Shown: piece by piece, positions 16,687 through 24,777 of the stretch
Position numbering within the stretch: the stretch's first letter is position 1
Layout: the number at the start of each line of letters is the position of its first letter
DNA from: Granulosicoccus sp963833195
Lineage (GTDB): Bacteria > Pseudomonadota > Gammaproteobacteria > Granulosicoccales > Granulosicoccaceae
Direction: 5' to 3'
Length of the DNA stretch: 64,000 nt
NCBI GenBank assembly: GCA_963833195.1
Contig: CAWHXF010000027.1
Coordinates: 1,984,001 to 2,048,000, forward strand
Made by a program: the position numbers and the translations under genes
Notes under the pieces: generated by a model
Databases searched by the model: none
What the model was told of the DNA's origin: nothing
Seen by the model: only the letters and a program-made list of their open reading frames with translations

Positions 16687-17360
16687 CGCTTCGTGGTCCG
16701 GCCGGCGTGCACCGCCAGCATGTCATGAGCATGTCGTACCGCCTCGGGCCACAACGCCCGCACCGTCCGCTCGAGCTCCGCGTCCAGCCTGACGAGCTCG
16801 GCCGGCGCGGCGGCCAGCGGCGCCATGCGCGGCGAGCGACGCGAGAGCCGATGCAGCGCATCCGCCACGCCTTCGGGCGTGGCCCAGCCCGGCAGCGTTC
16901 GAACGAGATGCGGCGCGAAGCGGTTCAACGCGGGAGGCAGCGCCTGCCGGTGACGCTCCAGCGCGACGCCGACCCGTTCGGCGTGCCGCCCGAGCGACGC
17001 GTCCGACGGCTCGGTGCGCGCTTCCGGCGACGCACCCGACCGTTCGGCGTGGGCCTGCCGCGACGTGCCGGGCAGTGGGCCGGCGAAGGCGGGCCAGTCG
17101 CGCGCGATGACGTGATCGATGCCGACGTCGATCGCGATGCCCGCGTAACGGCGCAGCCCCGGCGCGAAGCGCGCGCGCAGCGCGGCGACGCCCTCGTGCG
17201 CGTCGGTCCAGGCATCCATCGAGCGGTGCAGTCGCACCCCCGCGGCGATGCGCGGCGGCAGAGCGTCGAGGCGCGGACCGCGCACGAAGTCGCCTGCCAC
17301 CTGACCGGCGACCAGCGCGTCGTCGTCGAAGCCCAGCAGCGTGTGCGCAAGGAAGTTCAC
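16683..17360 (-). CDS. acpH: acyl-carrier-protein phosphodiesterase (AcpH-like)
   Basis: 225 aa from GTG 17358-17360, giving the family start VNFLAHTLLGFDDDALVAGQVAGDFV. The metal-binding HD-like residues are visible (Asp in GDFV, His/Asp in GVRLHRSMDAWTDAH, then DVGIDHVIARDWPAF). It removes the phosphopantetheine arm from holo-ACP. Residues about 110-140 are an Arg/Ala/Glu-rich insertion absent from the E. coli enzyme (193 aa). Divergent from the moeB-like gene (20 bases apart) and coupled to ppk. Confidence 0.85.
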   Translation of the reverse strand: MNFLAHTLLGFDDDALVAGQVAGDFVRGPRLDALPPRIAAGVRLHRSMDAWTDAHEGVAALRARFAPGLRRYAGIAIDVGIDHVIARDWPAFAGPLPGTSRQAHAERSGASPEARTEPSDASLGRHAERVGVALERHRQALPPALNRFAPHLVRTLPGWATPEGVADALHRLSRRSPRMAPLAAAPAELVRLDAELERTVRALWPEAVRHAHDMLAVHAGRTTKR

Positions 17361-17380
17361 GCCTCGATTATGCTCGCCCC

Positions 17381-18130
17381 ATGGATCCCTCACCGGACAA
17401 CCGGTTCGCGCGTCACCTGAGCCTCGCGCCCGTGGGCGCCGCCGGGCAGGCGAAGCTCGGCGCCGCGCACGCCTTGATCGTGGGGCTCGGCGGGCTCGGC
17501 TCGCCCGCGGCGCTGTACTTCGCGGCCGCCGGCGTGGGCCGGCTGACCTTCGCCGACTTCGATGTCGTGGAGGTCTCGAACCTGCAGCGCCAGATCGCCC
17601 ATTCGACGGAGCGGGTGGGACGCGCCAAGACGGCGTCGGCGCGCGAGGCCTGTCTCGCGCTGTATCCCGATGCGCGCATCGACTGCGTCGAGCACGGGCT
17701 CGACGAGGACGACCTGGCCGAGCTCGTGCCGACCGCCGACGTGGTGCTGGACTGCAGCGACAACTTCGCCACGCGCTACGCAGTCAACGCCGCCTGCGTG
17801 GCGGCCGGCGTGCCGCTGGTGACGGGCGCGGCCATCGCCTTCGACGGCCAGCTCACCGTCGTCGACCCGCGCGAGCCCGGCAGCCCGTGCTGGCAGTGCG
17901 TCTACGCGAATGCCGGCAGCGGCGACGACGGCTGCGTGCAGGCCGGCATCCTCGGCCCCGTCGTCGGCACCATCGGCACGCTGCAGGCGCTCGAGACGAT
18001 CAAGCTCCTGTGCGGCATCGGCGACAGCACCGCGGGCCGGCTGCTGCTGTTCGACGGGCTGTCGCTCGGTTTCGACGAGGTGCGCTACCGCCGGCGTGCC
18101 GATTGTCCCGTGTGCGCGGGGCGCGACTGA
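17381..18130 (+). CDS. moeB: MoeB/ThiF/HesA-family adenylyltransferase
   Basis: 249 aa. An E1-like enzyme that adenylates the C-terminal Gly-Gly of sulfur carriers such as MoaD or ThiS. Features: nucleotide loop VGLGGLGSPAALYFAAAGVG, DVVEVSNLQRQIAH (Arg finger), DCSDNFATRYAVN, the structural zinc Cys pairs CWQC and CPVC, and a Cys in GDDGCVQAGILGPVVGTIG at the place of the conserved Cys. Only the sulfur-carrier genes could tell MoeB from ThiF, and none is nearby. Convergent with hslO. Confidence 0.85.
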   Translation: MDPSPDNRFARHLSLAPVGAAGQAKLGAAHALIVGLGGLGSPAALYFAAAGVGRLTFADFDVVEVSNLQRQIAHSTERVGRAKTASAREACLALYPDARIDCVEHGLDEDDLAELVPTADVVLDCSDNFATRYAVNAACVAAGVPLVTGAAIAFDGQLTVVDPREPGSPCWQCVYANAGSGDDGCVQAGILGPVVGTIGTLQALETIKLLCGIGDSTAGRLLLFDGLSLGFDEVRYRRRADCPVCAGRD

Positions 18131-18145
18131 GGCGCGAGCCCCGCT

Positions 18146-18196
18146 GCCGAACGGGCACTCGGTGCCTCGTCGCCGAACGGGCGCTCAGTGCTTCGT
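18146..18196. repeat. 26-base imperfect tandem repeat between convergent genes
   Basis: Two copies of a unit beginning GCCGAACGGGC (18146-18170 and 18172-18196, four differences) fill the spacer between the moeB-like gene and hslO. The second copy contains the hslO stop codon. The first copy can form a short hairpin GGCAC-TCG-GTGCC. A bidirectional termination role is possible, but there is no T-tract. Confidence 0.5.
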
Positions 18197-19126
18197 GGCG
18201 GCGTCCGGGTCGGCCACGCCTTCAGTCGCTCCGGCGAACAGCGCGGCCGCGTCCACGGGGTCGTAGCGATAGTTCGCGTCGCAGAACTCGCACGTGATGT
18301 CGACCTCGCCGCGCTCCTCCAGCACCGATTGCACCTCGGCCTCGCCCAGACCCAGCAGCAGCCCGTCGGTGCGGCCGCGCGAGCACGAGCACTCGAAGCG
18401 CAGCGGCGCGGGCTCGAACACGCGCACGCGCTCCTCGTGGAACAACGCACCCAGCAGCGCCTCGCCGTCGCGCTCGCACAGCTCCTCGGGCCGCACCGTG
18501 CCGCCGAGCATCGTGGCACGCCGCCAGCCCTCGTCCTCGGCGTCCGCCTCGGGATCGGGCCAGGCGTCGTCACCGTCCGGCGAGGAACCTTCCGGCAACC
18601 TCTGCAGCAGGACGCCCGCCGCGGTATCGCCGCGCGTGGCCAGACGCAGCAGCGTGGGCAGCTGCTCGCTGTCGCGGAAGTAACGCTCCAGGGCTTCGGC
18701 CAGCGAATCCCCCTCCAGCGCGACGATGCCCTGGTAAGGCTCGATGCCGCGCCCGCCCTCGCGGCGGGCTTCGATGGTGATGGTCATGCGCGCGTCCGTG
18801 CCGAAGATCTCGACCAGCGAAGCGCCTTCGGCCGGGGCTTCGCGCCAGCGTGCGAGCCCGCGCAGCCTGCCCTCGCCGTCGATCTGCACCACGAGCAGGT
18901 ACAACGGCCCGGCGCCGCGGATCTGCAGCGTCATGCGACCGTCGAACTTCACCGTGCCGGCCAGCAGCGTGGCCGCCACGAAGGCCTCCCCCAGCGGCGC
19001 GGCCACGGTGGGCGGATAGTCGGTCCGGGCCGTGGCCTCGACCCAGGCGGCATCCAGGCTCACCAGCTCGCCGCGCACGTCGCAGCTCTCGATCAGGAAG
19101 CGTTGGCGGGTATCGGTGCGTCGCAT
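18185..19126 (-). CDS. hslO: redox-regulated chaperone Hsp33
   Basis: 313 aa. Holdase activated by oxidative disulfide formation and zinc release. The N-terminal domain is typical (RFLIESCDVRGELVSLD, LLAGTVKFDGRMTLQIRGAG, GIEPYQGIVALEGDSLAEAL). The C-terminal redox switch has the C-x-C pair in FECSCSRGR and the C-x2-C pair in ITCEFCDANY, so all four zinc cysteines are present. A short acidic insertion (about residues 205-220, PDGDDAWPDPEADAED) lies in the linker. Start ATG 19124-19126 gives the family N-terminus. Confidence 0.96.
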   Translation of the reverse strand: MRRTDTRQRFLIESCDVRGELVSLDAAWVEATARTDYPPTVAAPLGEAFVAATLLAGTVKFDGRMTLQIRGAGPLYLLVVQIDGEGRLRGLARWREAPAEGASLVEIFGTDARMTITIEARREGGRGIEPYQGIVALEGDSLAEALERYFRDSEQLPTLLRLATRGDTAAGVLLQRLPEGSSPDGDDAWPDPEADAEDEGWRRATMLGGTVRPEELCERDGEALLGALFHEERVRVFEPAPLRFECSCSRGRTDGLLLGLGEAEVQSVLEERGEVDITCEFCDANYRYDPVDAAALFAGATEGVADPDAATKH

Positions 19127-19181
19127 GCGCGCAAGGATGGGGACGCGTGCGCGCTGGGGCAAGCGCGCGCGCGGGCCGTGC

Positions 19182-19538
19182 TCACTCGGTGAAGATCGTG
19201 TTCACCACGTTGGTCACTCCCGGGACGTCGATCGCGATGTTCTGGGCGAACTGACGCGCGATGTCGGTATCCACGGTGCCCGACAGCCGCACGACGCCCG
19301 GCTCCAGCGTCTTGACGTGAATGAGCTGGTTCATCGTCTCCGGGCGCGAATTCAGTGCCTCGCGCACCGCGACGGACAGCGGGGCGTCGTCCGAGAGCGC
19401 CGGCCCGATGCTGCCGGGGTCGAAGCCCTCGCAGCCCGCGAGCGCCGCCGCGACGAGGCAGGCGGCGAGGCCGCCGGCCCGCAGGGCGGCTCGGCGAGAG
19501 GGATCGGGGCGCGCTGTACGGAGCATGAAGCGGGGCAT
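19182..19538 (-). CDS. BON-domain lipoprotein
   Basis: 118 aa. A signal peptide with twin Arg at the start (PSRRAALRAGG) and lipobox LAGC near residue 35 predicts a membrane-anchored periplasmic protein. The mature part is one BON domain: LSVAVREALNSRPE, IHVKTLEPGVVRLSGTVDT, AIDVPGVTNVVNTI with the conserved glycine. BON domains bind phospholipid or stabilise the envelope (OsmY, DolP). The ATG overlaps the preceding regulator stop as TGATG, so it is translated with that regulator. Confidence 0.9.
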   Translation of the reverse strand: MPRFMLRTARPDPSRRAALRAGGLAACLVAAALAGCEGFDPGSIGPALSDDAPLSVAVREALNSRPETMNQLIHVKTLEPGVVRLSGTVDTDIARQFAQNIAIDVPGVTNVVNTIFTE

Positions 19539-20872
19539 CAGCTGTACGCGTGCAGCCTGTTGTACAGCGTCTTCAGGCTGATGCCGAGGATGCGGGCGGC
19601 CTGGCGCTTGTTGCCCTCGGTGTGCTCGAGGGTGGCGAGCAGGAGCTTCTTCTCGACTTCCCAGAAGCTGTTGCCGACGAGGTGCGCGGCGGGCTCGGAG
19701 CTGCCTTCGGCCAGCGCCGGCACGAACACGCTGTCCACGCCGATCTCCTCGTCGGGGGCGGTGCCGGCGTGCGCGGCGCGCAGCACGTTCTTGAGCTCCA
19801 CCACGTTGCCGGGCCACGCGTAGTCGCGCAGCCGCGCGCGCAGATCCTCGGAGAGCGACTTGTCGGTGTTCGACGCGGCGTTCAGCGCGGCGATGGTGCG
19901 CTCCGCGATCTCGAGCGTGTCCTCCTGACGCTCGCTCAGCGACGGCACGGCCACGATGGCCTCCGCCAGCGCGTAGTACAGGTCCTCGCGCAGCCTGCCG
20001 CTCTCGAAGGCCTGCGCCACGGGCTCGCGCAGGATGCCGATGACCGCGCACTCGACCTTCCGGGCCTTGTAGCCGTTGGAAGGCGTCACCTTGCCGGTAT
20101 TGAGGAAGGTGATGAGCGTGGATTGCAGCTCCTTGGGCAGCTGCGACAGATCGTCCAGCACCAGCGTGCCGCCCGCGGCGAGCGCCACGTAGCCTTCCTC
20201 CTCGCGCCCGTCGCCGCCGTCGGCGACGTGACCGAAGAAGCGCCGGGAGCCGCTGTCGTCCACCTCGCTCGCGCAGTTGACGTAGAGCGCCCGGCCCGTT
20301 GCGCCGCTCGCCTCGTGGATGCTGGCGGCGATGTTCCGCTTGCCGACGCCCGAGGCGCCGGTGACGATCGCGCGCACCGGCGACATGGTGGACACGCGCT
20401 GCACGGCGTGGCGCAGCTGGCGCGTCGCCTCCGAGGTGCCGACGAGCCTCGCGGGCTCGACCACGGGGGAGGCGGCGGGCGTGGCCACGCCGATGAGCCT
20501 GTCCTGGCGGGCCTGCACCACGCGCGTCACCACGCGATGGATCTCGGACAGCTTGACGGGCTTGACCAGGAAGTCGGCGACCCCCGCGCGCAGGCTCTCC
20601 ACCACGCGCTCCTGGGTCTGCGCGCCGGAGATGACGATGAAGTCCTCGACGCCGAGTGCGCGAAGCTCCGCCACCATGCCGACCCCGTCACCGTCGGGCA
20701 TGCCGAGGTCCACGAGCACGAGCTCCGGCACCGAGGCCTCGACGGACTTGCGCGCCTCGGCGAGCGTGTGGGCGCACGTCACGTCGTGCCCCAGCGACTC
20801 GACGACCCGGGCCACCGCCGTCGCGGTCGCGGGGTCGTCCTCGATCACCAGGGCATTGTTTCCGGATGCCAT
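19538..20872 (-). CDS. NtrC-like response regulator lacking GAFTGA
   Basis: 444 aa. Receiver domain (about 1-120) with phospho-Asp in LVLVDLGMPDGDG and Lys in LVKPVK; AAA+ domain with Walker A TGASGVGKRNIAAS, Walker B GTLVLDDLSQLP and LREDLYYALAEA; C-terminal Fis-type HTH (GNKRQAARILGISLKTLYNRL). The sigma-54-contacting GAFTGA loop is replaced by ADGGDG, and the Walker B Glu by Asp. It therefore probably does not activate sigma-54 RNA polymerase and may act as a DNA-binding repressor or scaffold. It is co-translated with the BON lipoprotein gene. Confidence 0.88.
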   Translation of the reverse strand: MASGNNALVIEDDPATATAVARVVESLGHDVTCAHTLAEARKSVEASVPELVLVDLGMPDGDGVGMVAELRALGVEDFIVISGAQTQERVVESLRAGVADFLVKPVKLSEIHRVVTRVVQARQDRLIGVATPAASPVVEPARLVGTSEATRQLRHAVQRVSTMSPVRAIVTGASGVGKRNIAASIHEASGATGRALYVNCASEVDDSGSRRFFGHVADGGDGREEEGYVALAAGGTLVLDDLSQLPKELQSTLITFLNTGKVTPSNGYKARKVECAVIGILREPVAQAFESGRLREDLYYALAEAIVAVPSLSERQEDTLEIAERTIAALNAASNTDKSLSEDLRARLRDYAWPGNVVELKNVLRAAHAGTAPDEEIGVDSVFVPALAEGSSEPAAHLVGNSFWEVEKKLLLATLEHTEGNKRQAARILGISLKTLYNRLHAYS

Positions 20873-20993
20873 CGGGTCAGCTCCACCTCGTGCGGGATAC
20901 GGCGTGCCCGCGAATCTCCCGGACTGTCGCAACGTCCCGGCCGAAACACCTTAATAACCCCGCGAGATGGCAGAAATTGCACTCGCCTTCCAC

Positions 20994-21401
20994 TCAGGCT
21001 CCCGGCGGCACGAAATGCCCGCCGCTCTGGATGACCTCGACGGCGTAACCGTCCGGATCGTCGACGAAGAAGAAGCGTGCCACGCGCTCGCCGTCGGGCG
21101 CGAAGTCCACGATGTCCTTCGGCTCGAAGCCCTCGGCCGCGAAGCGCGCGTGCTCGGCGTCCAGGTCGTCGACGACGAAGGCCACGTGGCCGTAGCCGTC
21201 GTCGTGGCCGTAGGGCTCGGTGCGGCCCTTGTTCAGGGTGAGCTCGATCTCGGCGCCGCCGCCCTCGTCGGCGAGATAGACGAGCGTGAACTTCTCGAAA
21301 TCGAAGCGATGGCGCTCGCGCAGGCCGAAGGCGACGCGCCAGAAGTGGATCGAGCGCTCGAGTTCGAGCACGCGGAACATCGTGTGGTGGAGCTTGGCCA
21401 T
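20994..21401 (-). CDS. gloA: lactoylglutathione lyase (glyoxalase I)
   Basis: 135 aa, the same length as E. coli GloA. Converts the methylglyoxal-glutathione hemithioacetal to S-lactoylglutathione. The four metal ligands are at the expected places: His in LHHTMFRV, Glu in AEIELTLN, His in GYGHVAFVV and Glu in YAVEVIQ. The block DDPDGYAVEVIQ is typical. A related VOC-family enzyme cannot be fully excluded because the GSH-binding region is divergent. Confidence 0.85.
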   Translation of the reverse strand: MAKLHHTMFRVLELERSIHFWRVAFGLRERHRFDFEKFTLVYLADEGGGAEIELTLNKGRTEPYGHDDGYGHVAFVVDDLDAEHARFAAEGFEPKDIVDFAPDGERVARFFFVDDPDGYAVEVIQSGGHFVPPGA

Positions 21402-21578
21402 GACGAGGATCCTCGGGACCGGGTTCTCGAAGGCAGCGCGGCGTTTGCGCTCGGGCAAAAACGGGAAAGGATGCCAGCGCGCCAGGACCGTCGCCACGGT
21501 ACGAAGGTACCCGTGTACAGCCGCGCACGCGTGATGTGAAATCGGCCGCCGGGCCGCCAACCGACGCCGAGAACCGCC

Positions 21579-22220
21579 GTGCAACGAACCGTTCCCATCC
21601 ACAGGGCAACCTCGTCCGTCCCGCCGGACGCCTCGCGCCCCGGCCCCGCCCTGACGCGGCGCTCGTTCCTGCGGGGCACCGCCGTGCTCACCGGCACGCT
21701 CGCCTCCGGCACGCTGCTGGCCACCCTCGCCCCGTCGCGCACGTGGGCCGCCGAGATGCGCGTGTTCGACGAGGGCGAGGCCAAGCGGCTGCTGCGCCTG
21801 ACGCAGGTGATCTTCCCGCACGAGAACATGCCCGAGGCCATCAACGCGCTCGCCGTGGTGGATCTGGACACGGCCGCGTTCGGCGATGCCGGCATGGCCG
21901 ATACGCCCATGGCGAAGGCCCTGCGCGCGGGGCTCGCACGCCTGGACGAGGAGGTCGGCGGCGACTGGCTGGCCGCCGATCCGGACACGCAGCTCGCCGC
22001 GGTCGAGGCCATCACCGATACCGAATGCTTCCAGACGGTGCGCGGGCGCTGCATCACTTCGCTCTACGACAACGACCTGGCGTACGCGCACTTCGGCTAC
22101 GAGGGCGAGGCCTTCTCGAAGGGGGGCTACATCGGCCGCGGCTTCGACGACCTGGCCTGGCTGCCCGACCCGCCCGAGGAGGCGAGCCCGTCGATGTTCG
22201 CGACGGAGGAATCGAAATGA
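21579..22220 (+). CDS. Tat-exported small subunit of a GMC dehydrogenase (gluconate 2-dehydrogenase subunit 3-like)
   Basis: 213 aa from GTG 21579. The twin-arginine signal TRRSFLRGTAVLTG is followed by a hydrophobic stretch and AWAAE-like cleavage region. The mature part resembles subunit 3 of FAD-gluconate dehydrogenase-type enzymes (EAKRLLRLTQVIFPHE..., CITSLYDNDLAYAHFGYEGEAFSKGGYIGRGFDDLAWLP). Subunit 3 carries the Tat signal that exports the folded catalytic subunit with it. Its stop overlaps the GMC gene by ATGA. Confidence 0.85.
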   Translation: MQRTVPIHRATSSVPPDASRPGPALTRRSFLRGTAVLTGTLASGTLLATLAPSRTWAAEMRVFDEGEAKRLLRLTQVIFPHENMPEAINALAVVDLDTAAFGDAGMADTPMAKALRAGLARLDEEVGGDWLAADPDTQLAAVEAITDTECFQTVRGRCITSLYDNDLAYAHFGYEGEAFSKGGYIGRGFDDLAWLPDPPEEASPSMFATEESK

Positions 22221-23782
22221 GGATCTACGCCCAGGACGACGCGTCCGTCGTCGTCATCGTCGGCAGCGGCGCGGGCGGCGGCACGCTCGCCAACGAGCTC
22301 GCGCAGAAGGGCATCGACGTCGTCGTGCTCGAGGCGGGTCAGCGCCAATCGGCGCAGACGTTCATCAACGACGAGTGGCCCTCGTTCGCGCAGATCGCGT
22401 GGACCGACCCGCGCACGACCTCGGGCTCGTGGCGCGTGGCCACCGACTTTCCGAACCTGCCGGCCTGGATCTGCAAGACGGTGGGCGGCTCCACCTCGCA
22501 CTGGGCCGGCGCGTCGCTGCGCTTTCAGGAGCACGAGTTCCGGACGAGGAGCGAGTACGGCGTCATCGGTGGCGCGAACCTCCTCGACTGGCCCATCACG
22601 CTGAAGGATCTCGAGCCCTACTACGCGCGCGCCGAGGACAAGATGGGCGTCACGCGCACCAACGGCATCCCGGGACTGCCCGGGAACAACAACTTCAAGG
22701 TCATGTACAACGGCGCGAAGGAGCTCGGCTACCGGGAGGTGAACACCGGGCACATGGCCATCAACAGCCGCCCGCGCGATGGCCGCGCCATGTGCATGCA
22801 GCTCGGCTTCTGCTTCCAGGGCTGCAAGTCCGGCGCGAAGTGGTCCACGCTGAACTCCGAGATCCCGGCGGCCGAGGCCACCGACCACTTCGAGCTGCGC
22901 ACGGGCGCCCAGGTCAGCCTGATCGAGACCGACTCGACGGGGCGGGCCAGCGGCGTCGTTTACTTCGACGAGAACGGGGTGGAGCAACGCCAGAAGGCGC
23001 GCGCGGTGTGCGTCGCGGGCAACTCGCTGGAGTCGCCGCGCCTGCTGCTGATGTCCGAGTCCTCCAGCCACCCCGACGGCCTGGGCAACTCGTCCGGACA
23101 GGTGGGCCGGAACTACATGCGCCACATGACGGGCTCGGTCTACGGCGTGTTCGACGAGCCGGTGCACATGTACCGCGGCACGACCATGGCGGGCATCATC
23201 CAGGACGAGGCCGTCAACGACCCCGACCGCGGCTTCGTCGGGGGCTATGAAATGGAGACGCTGTCGCTCGGATTGCCCTTCATGGCGGCCTTCCTGGACC
23301 CCGGCGCGTGGGGCAAGGAGTTCGCGTACATGATGGACCGGTACGCGCACCTTGCCGGCATGTGGCTCGTCGGCGAGGACATGCCGCGCGAGAGCAACCG
23401 CATCACGCTGTCGGACATGAAGGACGCGAACGGGCTGCCCGTCGCGAACGTGCACTTCGACGACCACGAGAACGACGAGGCCATGCGCCAGCACGCGTTC
23501 GCCCAGGGGCAGAAGGTCTACGAGGCCGCCGGCGCCACGAAGACGTTCCGCACGCCGCCCTACCCGTCCACGCACAACCTCGGCACGTGCCGCATGAGCG
23601 AGAAGCCCGCGGACGGCGTGGTCGACGCGAACGGGCAGAGCCACGACGTGCCGAACCTCTTCGTGTCCGACGGCAGCCAGTTCACGACGGGCGGCGCGGA
23701 GAACCCGACGCTGACCATCGTGGCGCTGGCGATCCGGCAGGCGGAACACATCGCGAGGCAGATGCAGGCGGACGCGGTTTGA
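22217..23782 (+). CDS. GMC-family FAD oxidoreductase, catalytic subunit
   Basis: 521 aa. FAD-binding GxGxxG is IVGSGAGGGTLANELAQKG with VVVLEAG; KTVGGSTSHWAGASLRF is the second FAD motif. The C-terminal GMC_oxred_C block has PPYPSTHNLGTCRMSEKP with the active-site His and DGSQFTTGGAENPTLTIVALAIR. It has no signal and would be exported by the Tat subunit encoded just upstream (overlap ATGA). The substrate is a sugar, sugar acid or alcohol. The cytochrome c subunit usual in three-subunit enzymes is not encoded next to it. Confidence 0.88.
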   Translation: MRIYAQDDASVVVIVGSGAGGGTLANELAQKGIDVVVLEAGQRQSAQTFINDEWPSFAQIAWTDPRTTSGSWRVATDFPNLPAWICKTVGGSTSHWAGASLRFQEHEFRTRSEYGVIGGANLLDWPITLKDLEPYYARAEDKMGVTRTNGIPGLPGNNNFKVMYNGAKELGYREVNTGHMAINSRPRDGRAMCMQLGFCFQGCKSGAKWSTLNSEIPAAEATDHFELRTGAQVSLIETDSTGRASGVVYFDENGVEQRQKARAVCVAGNSLESPRLLLMSESSSHPDGLGNSSGQVGRNYMRHMTGSVYGVFDEPVHMYRGTTMAGIIQDEAVNDPDRGFVGGYEMETLSLGLPFMAAFLDPGAWGKEFAYMMDRYAHLAGMWLVGEDMPRESNRITLSDMKDANGLPVANVHFDDHENDEAMRQHAFAQGQKVYEAAGATKTFRTPPYPSTHNLGTCRMSEKPADGVVDANGQSHDVPNLFVSDGSQFTTGGAENPTLTIVALAIRQAEHIARQMQADAV

Positions 23783-23816
23783 GCTGCGCGGCTCGCTCGA
23801 CGTAATTCTCTCGAGC

Positions 23817-24047
23817 GTGGCCCGGGGGCAGCTTCGCGTTTCGCGGTGCGTGGATGTCTGGCGGATGCAGGAGGAAAGACGATCGGGCCCGGTGCCTGCT
23901 CACCTCGAGCCTTTGCTCGAGGCCGCCGTCGCGCCGCTGCGGGCGACCGACGGCGTCCGCGGCGTGTTCCTCGTCGGCTCGGTCGCGCCCGGAGCGCTCA
24001 TCGTGACGACGCCGGCTCGAACGGCGTGCCTTGGTGAAAGAGGATGA
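23817..24047 (+). pseudogene. possible nucleotidyltransferase N-terminal remnant
   Basis: A short frame from GTG 23817 contains HLEPLLEAAVAPLRATDG and GVFLVGSVAPG, resembling the start of MNT/AadA-type nucleotidyltransferases, then ends without the catalytic D-x-D. Its 3' part overlaps the convergent NTF2-like gene and is probably not coding. Best read as a truncated relic. Confidence 0.3.
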
Positions 24048-24468
24048 CCCAGTCGTCTTCCTCCGACAGCTGCCACAGCGTCGACCGGCGCGTCGCGCGC
24101 TGGTATTGGAACAGGGTGTAGGTAGCGAGATAGGTGCGCTCCGCGATCTCGCGGACCTGGAAGTCCTCGATGTACCAGACGTCCGTGGTCGGCTGGCGAT
24201 AGCGCCGCTCGAGCGTCTCGAGCACGTAGGCACGGCCGTAGCGCCGGCCGCTCGCGCCGACCTCCCAGAAGTCCGGCGCCGTGCCTCGCATCCGGTCCTC
24301 GTGCGTGACACCGACGCCTTCGCGATGGAAGATCGGCTCGCGCCGCTTCAGCTCCTCCAGGACGCCCGCCAGGCGCGGCTCCGTCTCGAAGCTCGGCTCC
24401 ATGGGTGCGACCACGTCGTCGCCGACGAACGTGCCGTCGATGACCTCGACGGCGTATCGGTCCCTCAT
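23998..24468 (-). CDS. NTF2-like / DUF4440 family protein
   Basis: 156 aa. A cystatin-like alpha+beta fold of the SnoaL/NTF2 type: LKRREPIFHREGVG, DFWEVGASGRRYGRAYVLETLERRY, WYIEDFQVREIAERTYLATYT and a closing RSTLWQLSEEDDWVILFHQGTPF strand pair. Many relatives are small soluble proteins of unknown role. Start ATG 24466-24468 has GGAGGG at good spacing. It adds about 22 residues of unusual sequence before the family domain and overlaps the GNAT relic as ATGA. Confidence 0.75.
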   Translation of the reverse strand: MRDRYAVEVIDGTFVGDDVVAPMEPSFETEPRLAGVLEELKRREPIFHREGVGVTHEDRMRGTAPDFWEVGASGRRYGRAYVLETLERRYRQPTTDVWYIEDFQVREIAERTYLATYTLFQYQRATRRSTLWQLSEEDDWVILFHQGTPFEPASSR

Positions 24469-24557
24469 GAGCCCGACCCTCCGCCCGTGCCGCGACGCTC
24501 GTGGAGCACGTCGGCGACCGCGTCGGCGTCGTCCGGCGTCGCCGTGCGGATGGTCAC
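24465..24557 (-). pseudogene. truncated GNAT acetyltransferase N-terminus
   Basis: From GTG 24555-24557 (or TTG 24561-24563) the frame reads like a GNAT start, VTIRTATPDDADAVADVL, then degenerates into HERRGTGGGSGS and stops at 24465-24467. Only strand beta-1 and helix alpha-1 survive. The stop overlaps the NTF2-like start as ATGA, so it may now act as a leader ORF. Confidence 0.45.
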
Positions 24558-24630
24558 CGTCAAGACAACTCGCACGGGGTCGGTTCGGTCATGCCTCGAT
24601 CCTCGCATAGGTCATCACGGGCGGAAGCCA

Positions 24631-24650
24631 CCGGACCGGCGGCGGTCCGG
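24631..24650. other. 8-bp perfect hairpin downstream of the DUF2254 gene
   Basis: CCGGACCG (24631-24638) pairs with CGGTCCGG (24643-24650) around GCGG. It lies in the 220-base non-coding stretch between the GNAT relic and the DUF2254 stop. No U-tract follows on the minus strand, so intrinsic termination is uncertain. Otherwise I see nothing in 24564-24777. Confidence 0.35.
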
Positions 24651-24777
24651 GCCGCCGAGTCGGGACAGTCGCGCGGTGCAGCGGCCACCGAACCACGGCA
24701 AGGGCCACCGACGATCGGAAGCTCCGTACGCATCCGAACCTCGTCGGCAGCGACCGTCGCGAATCATCCTTCGAGGC

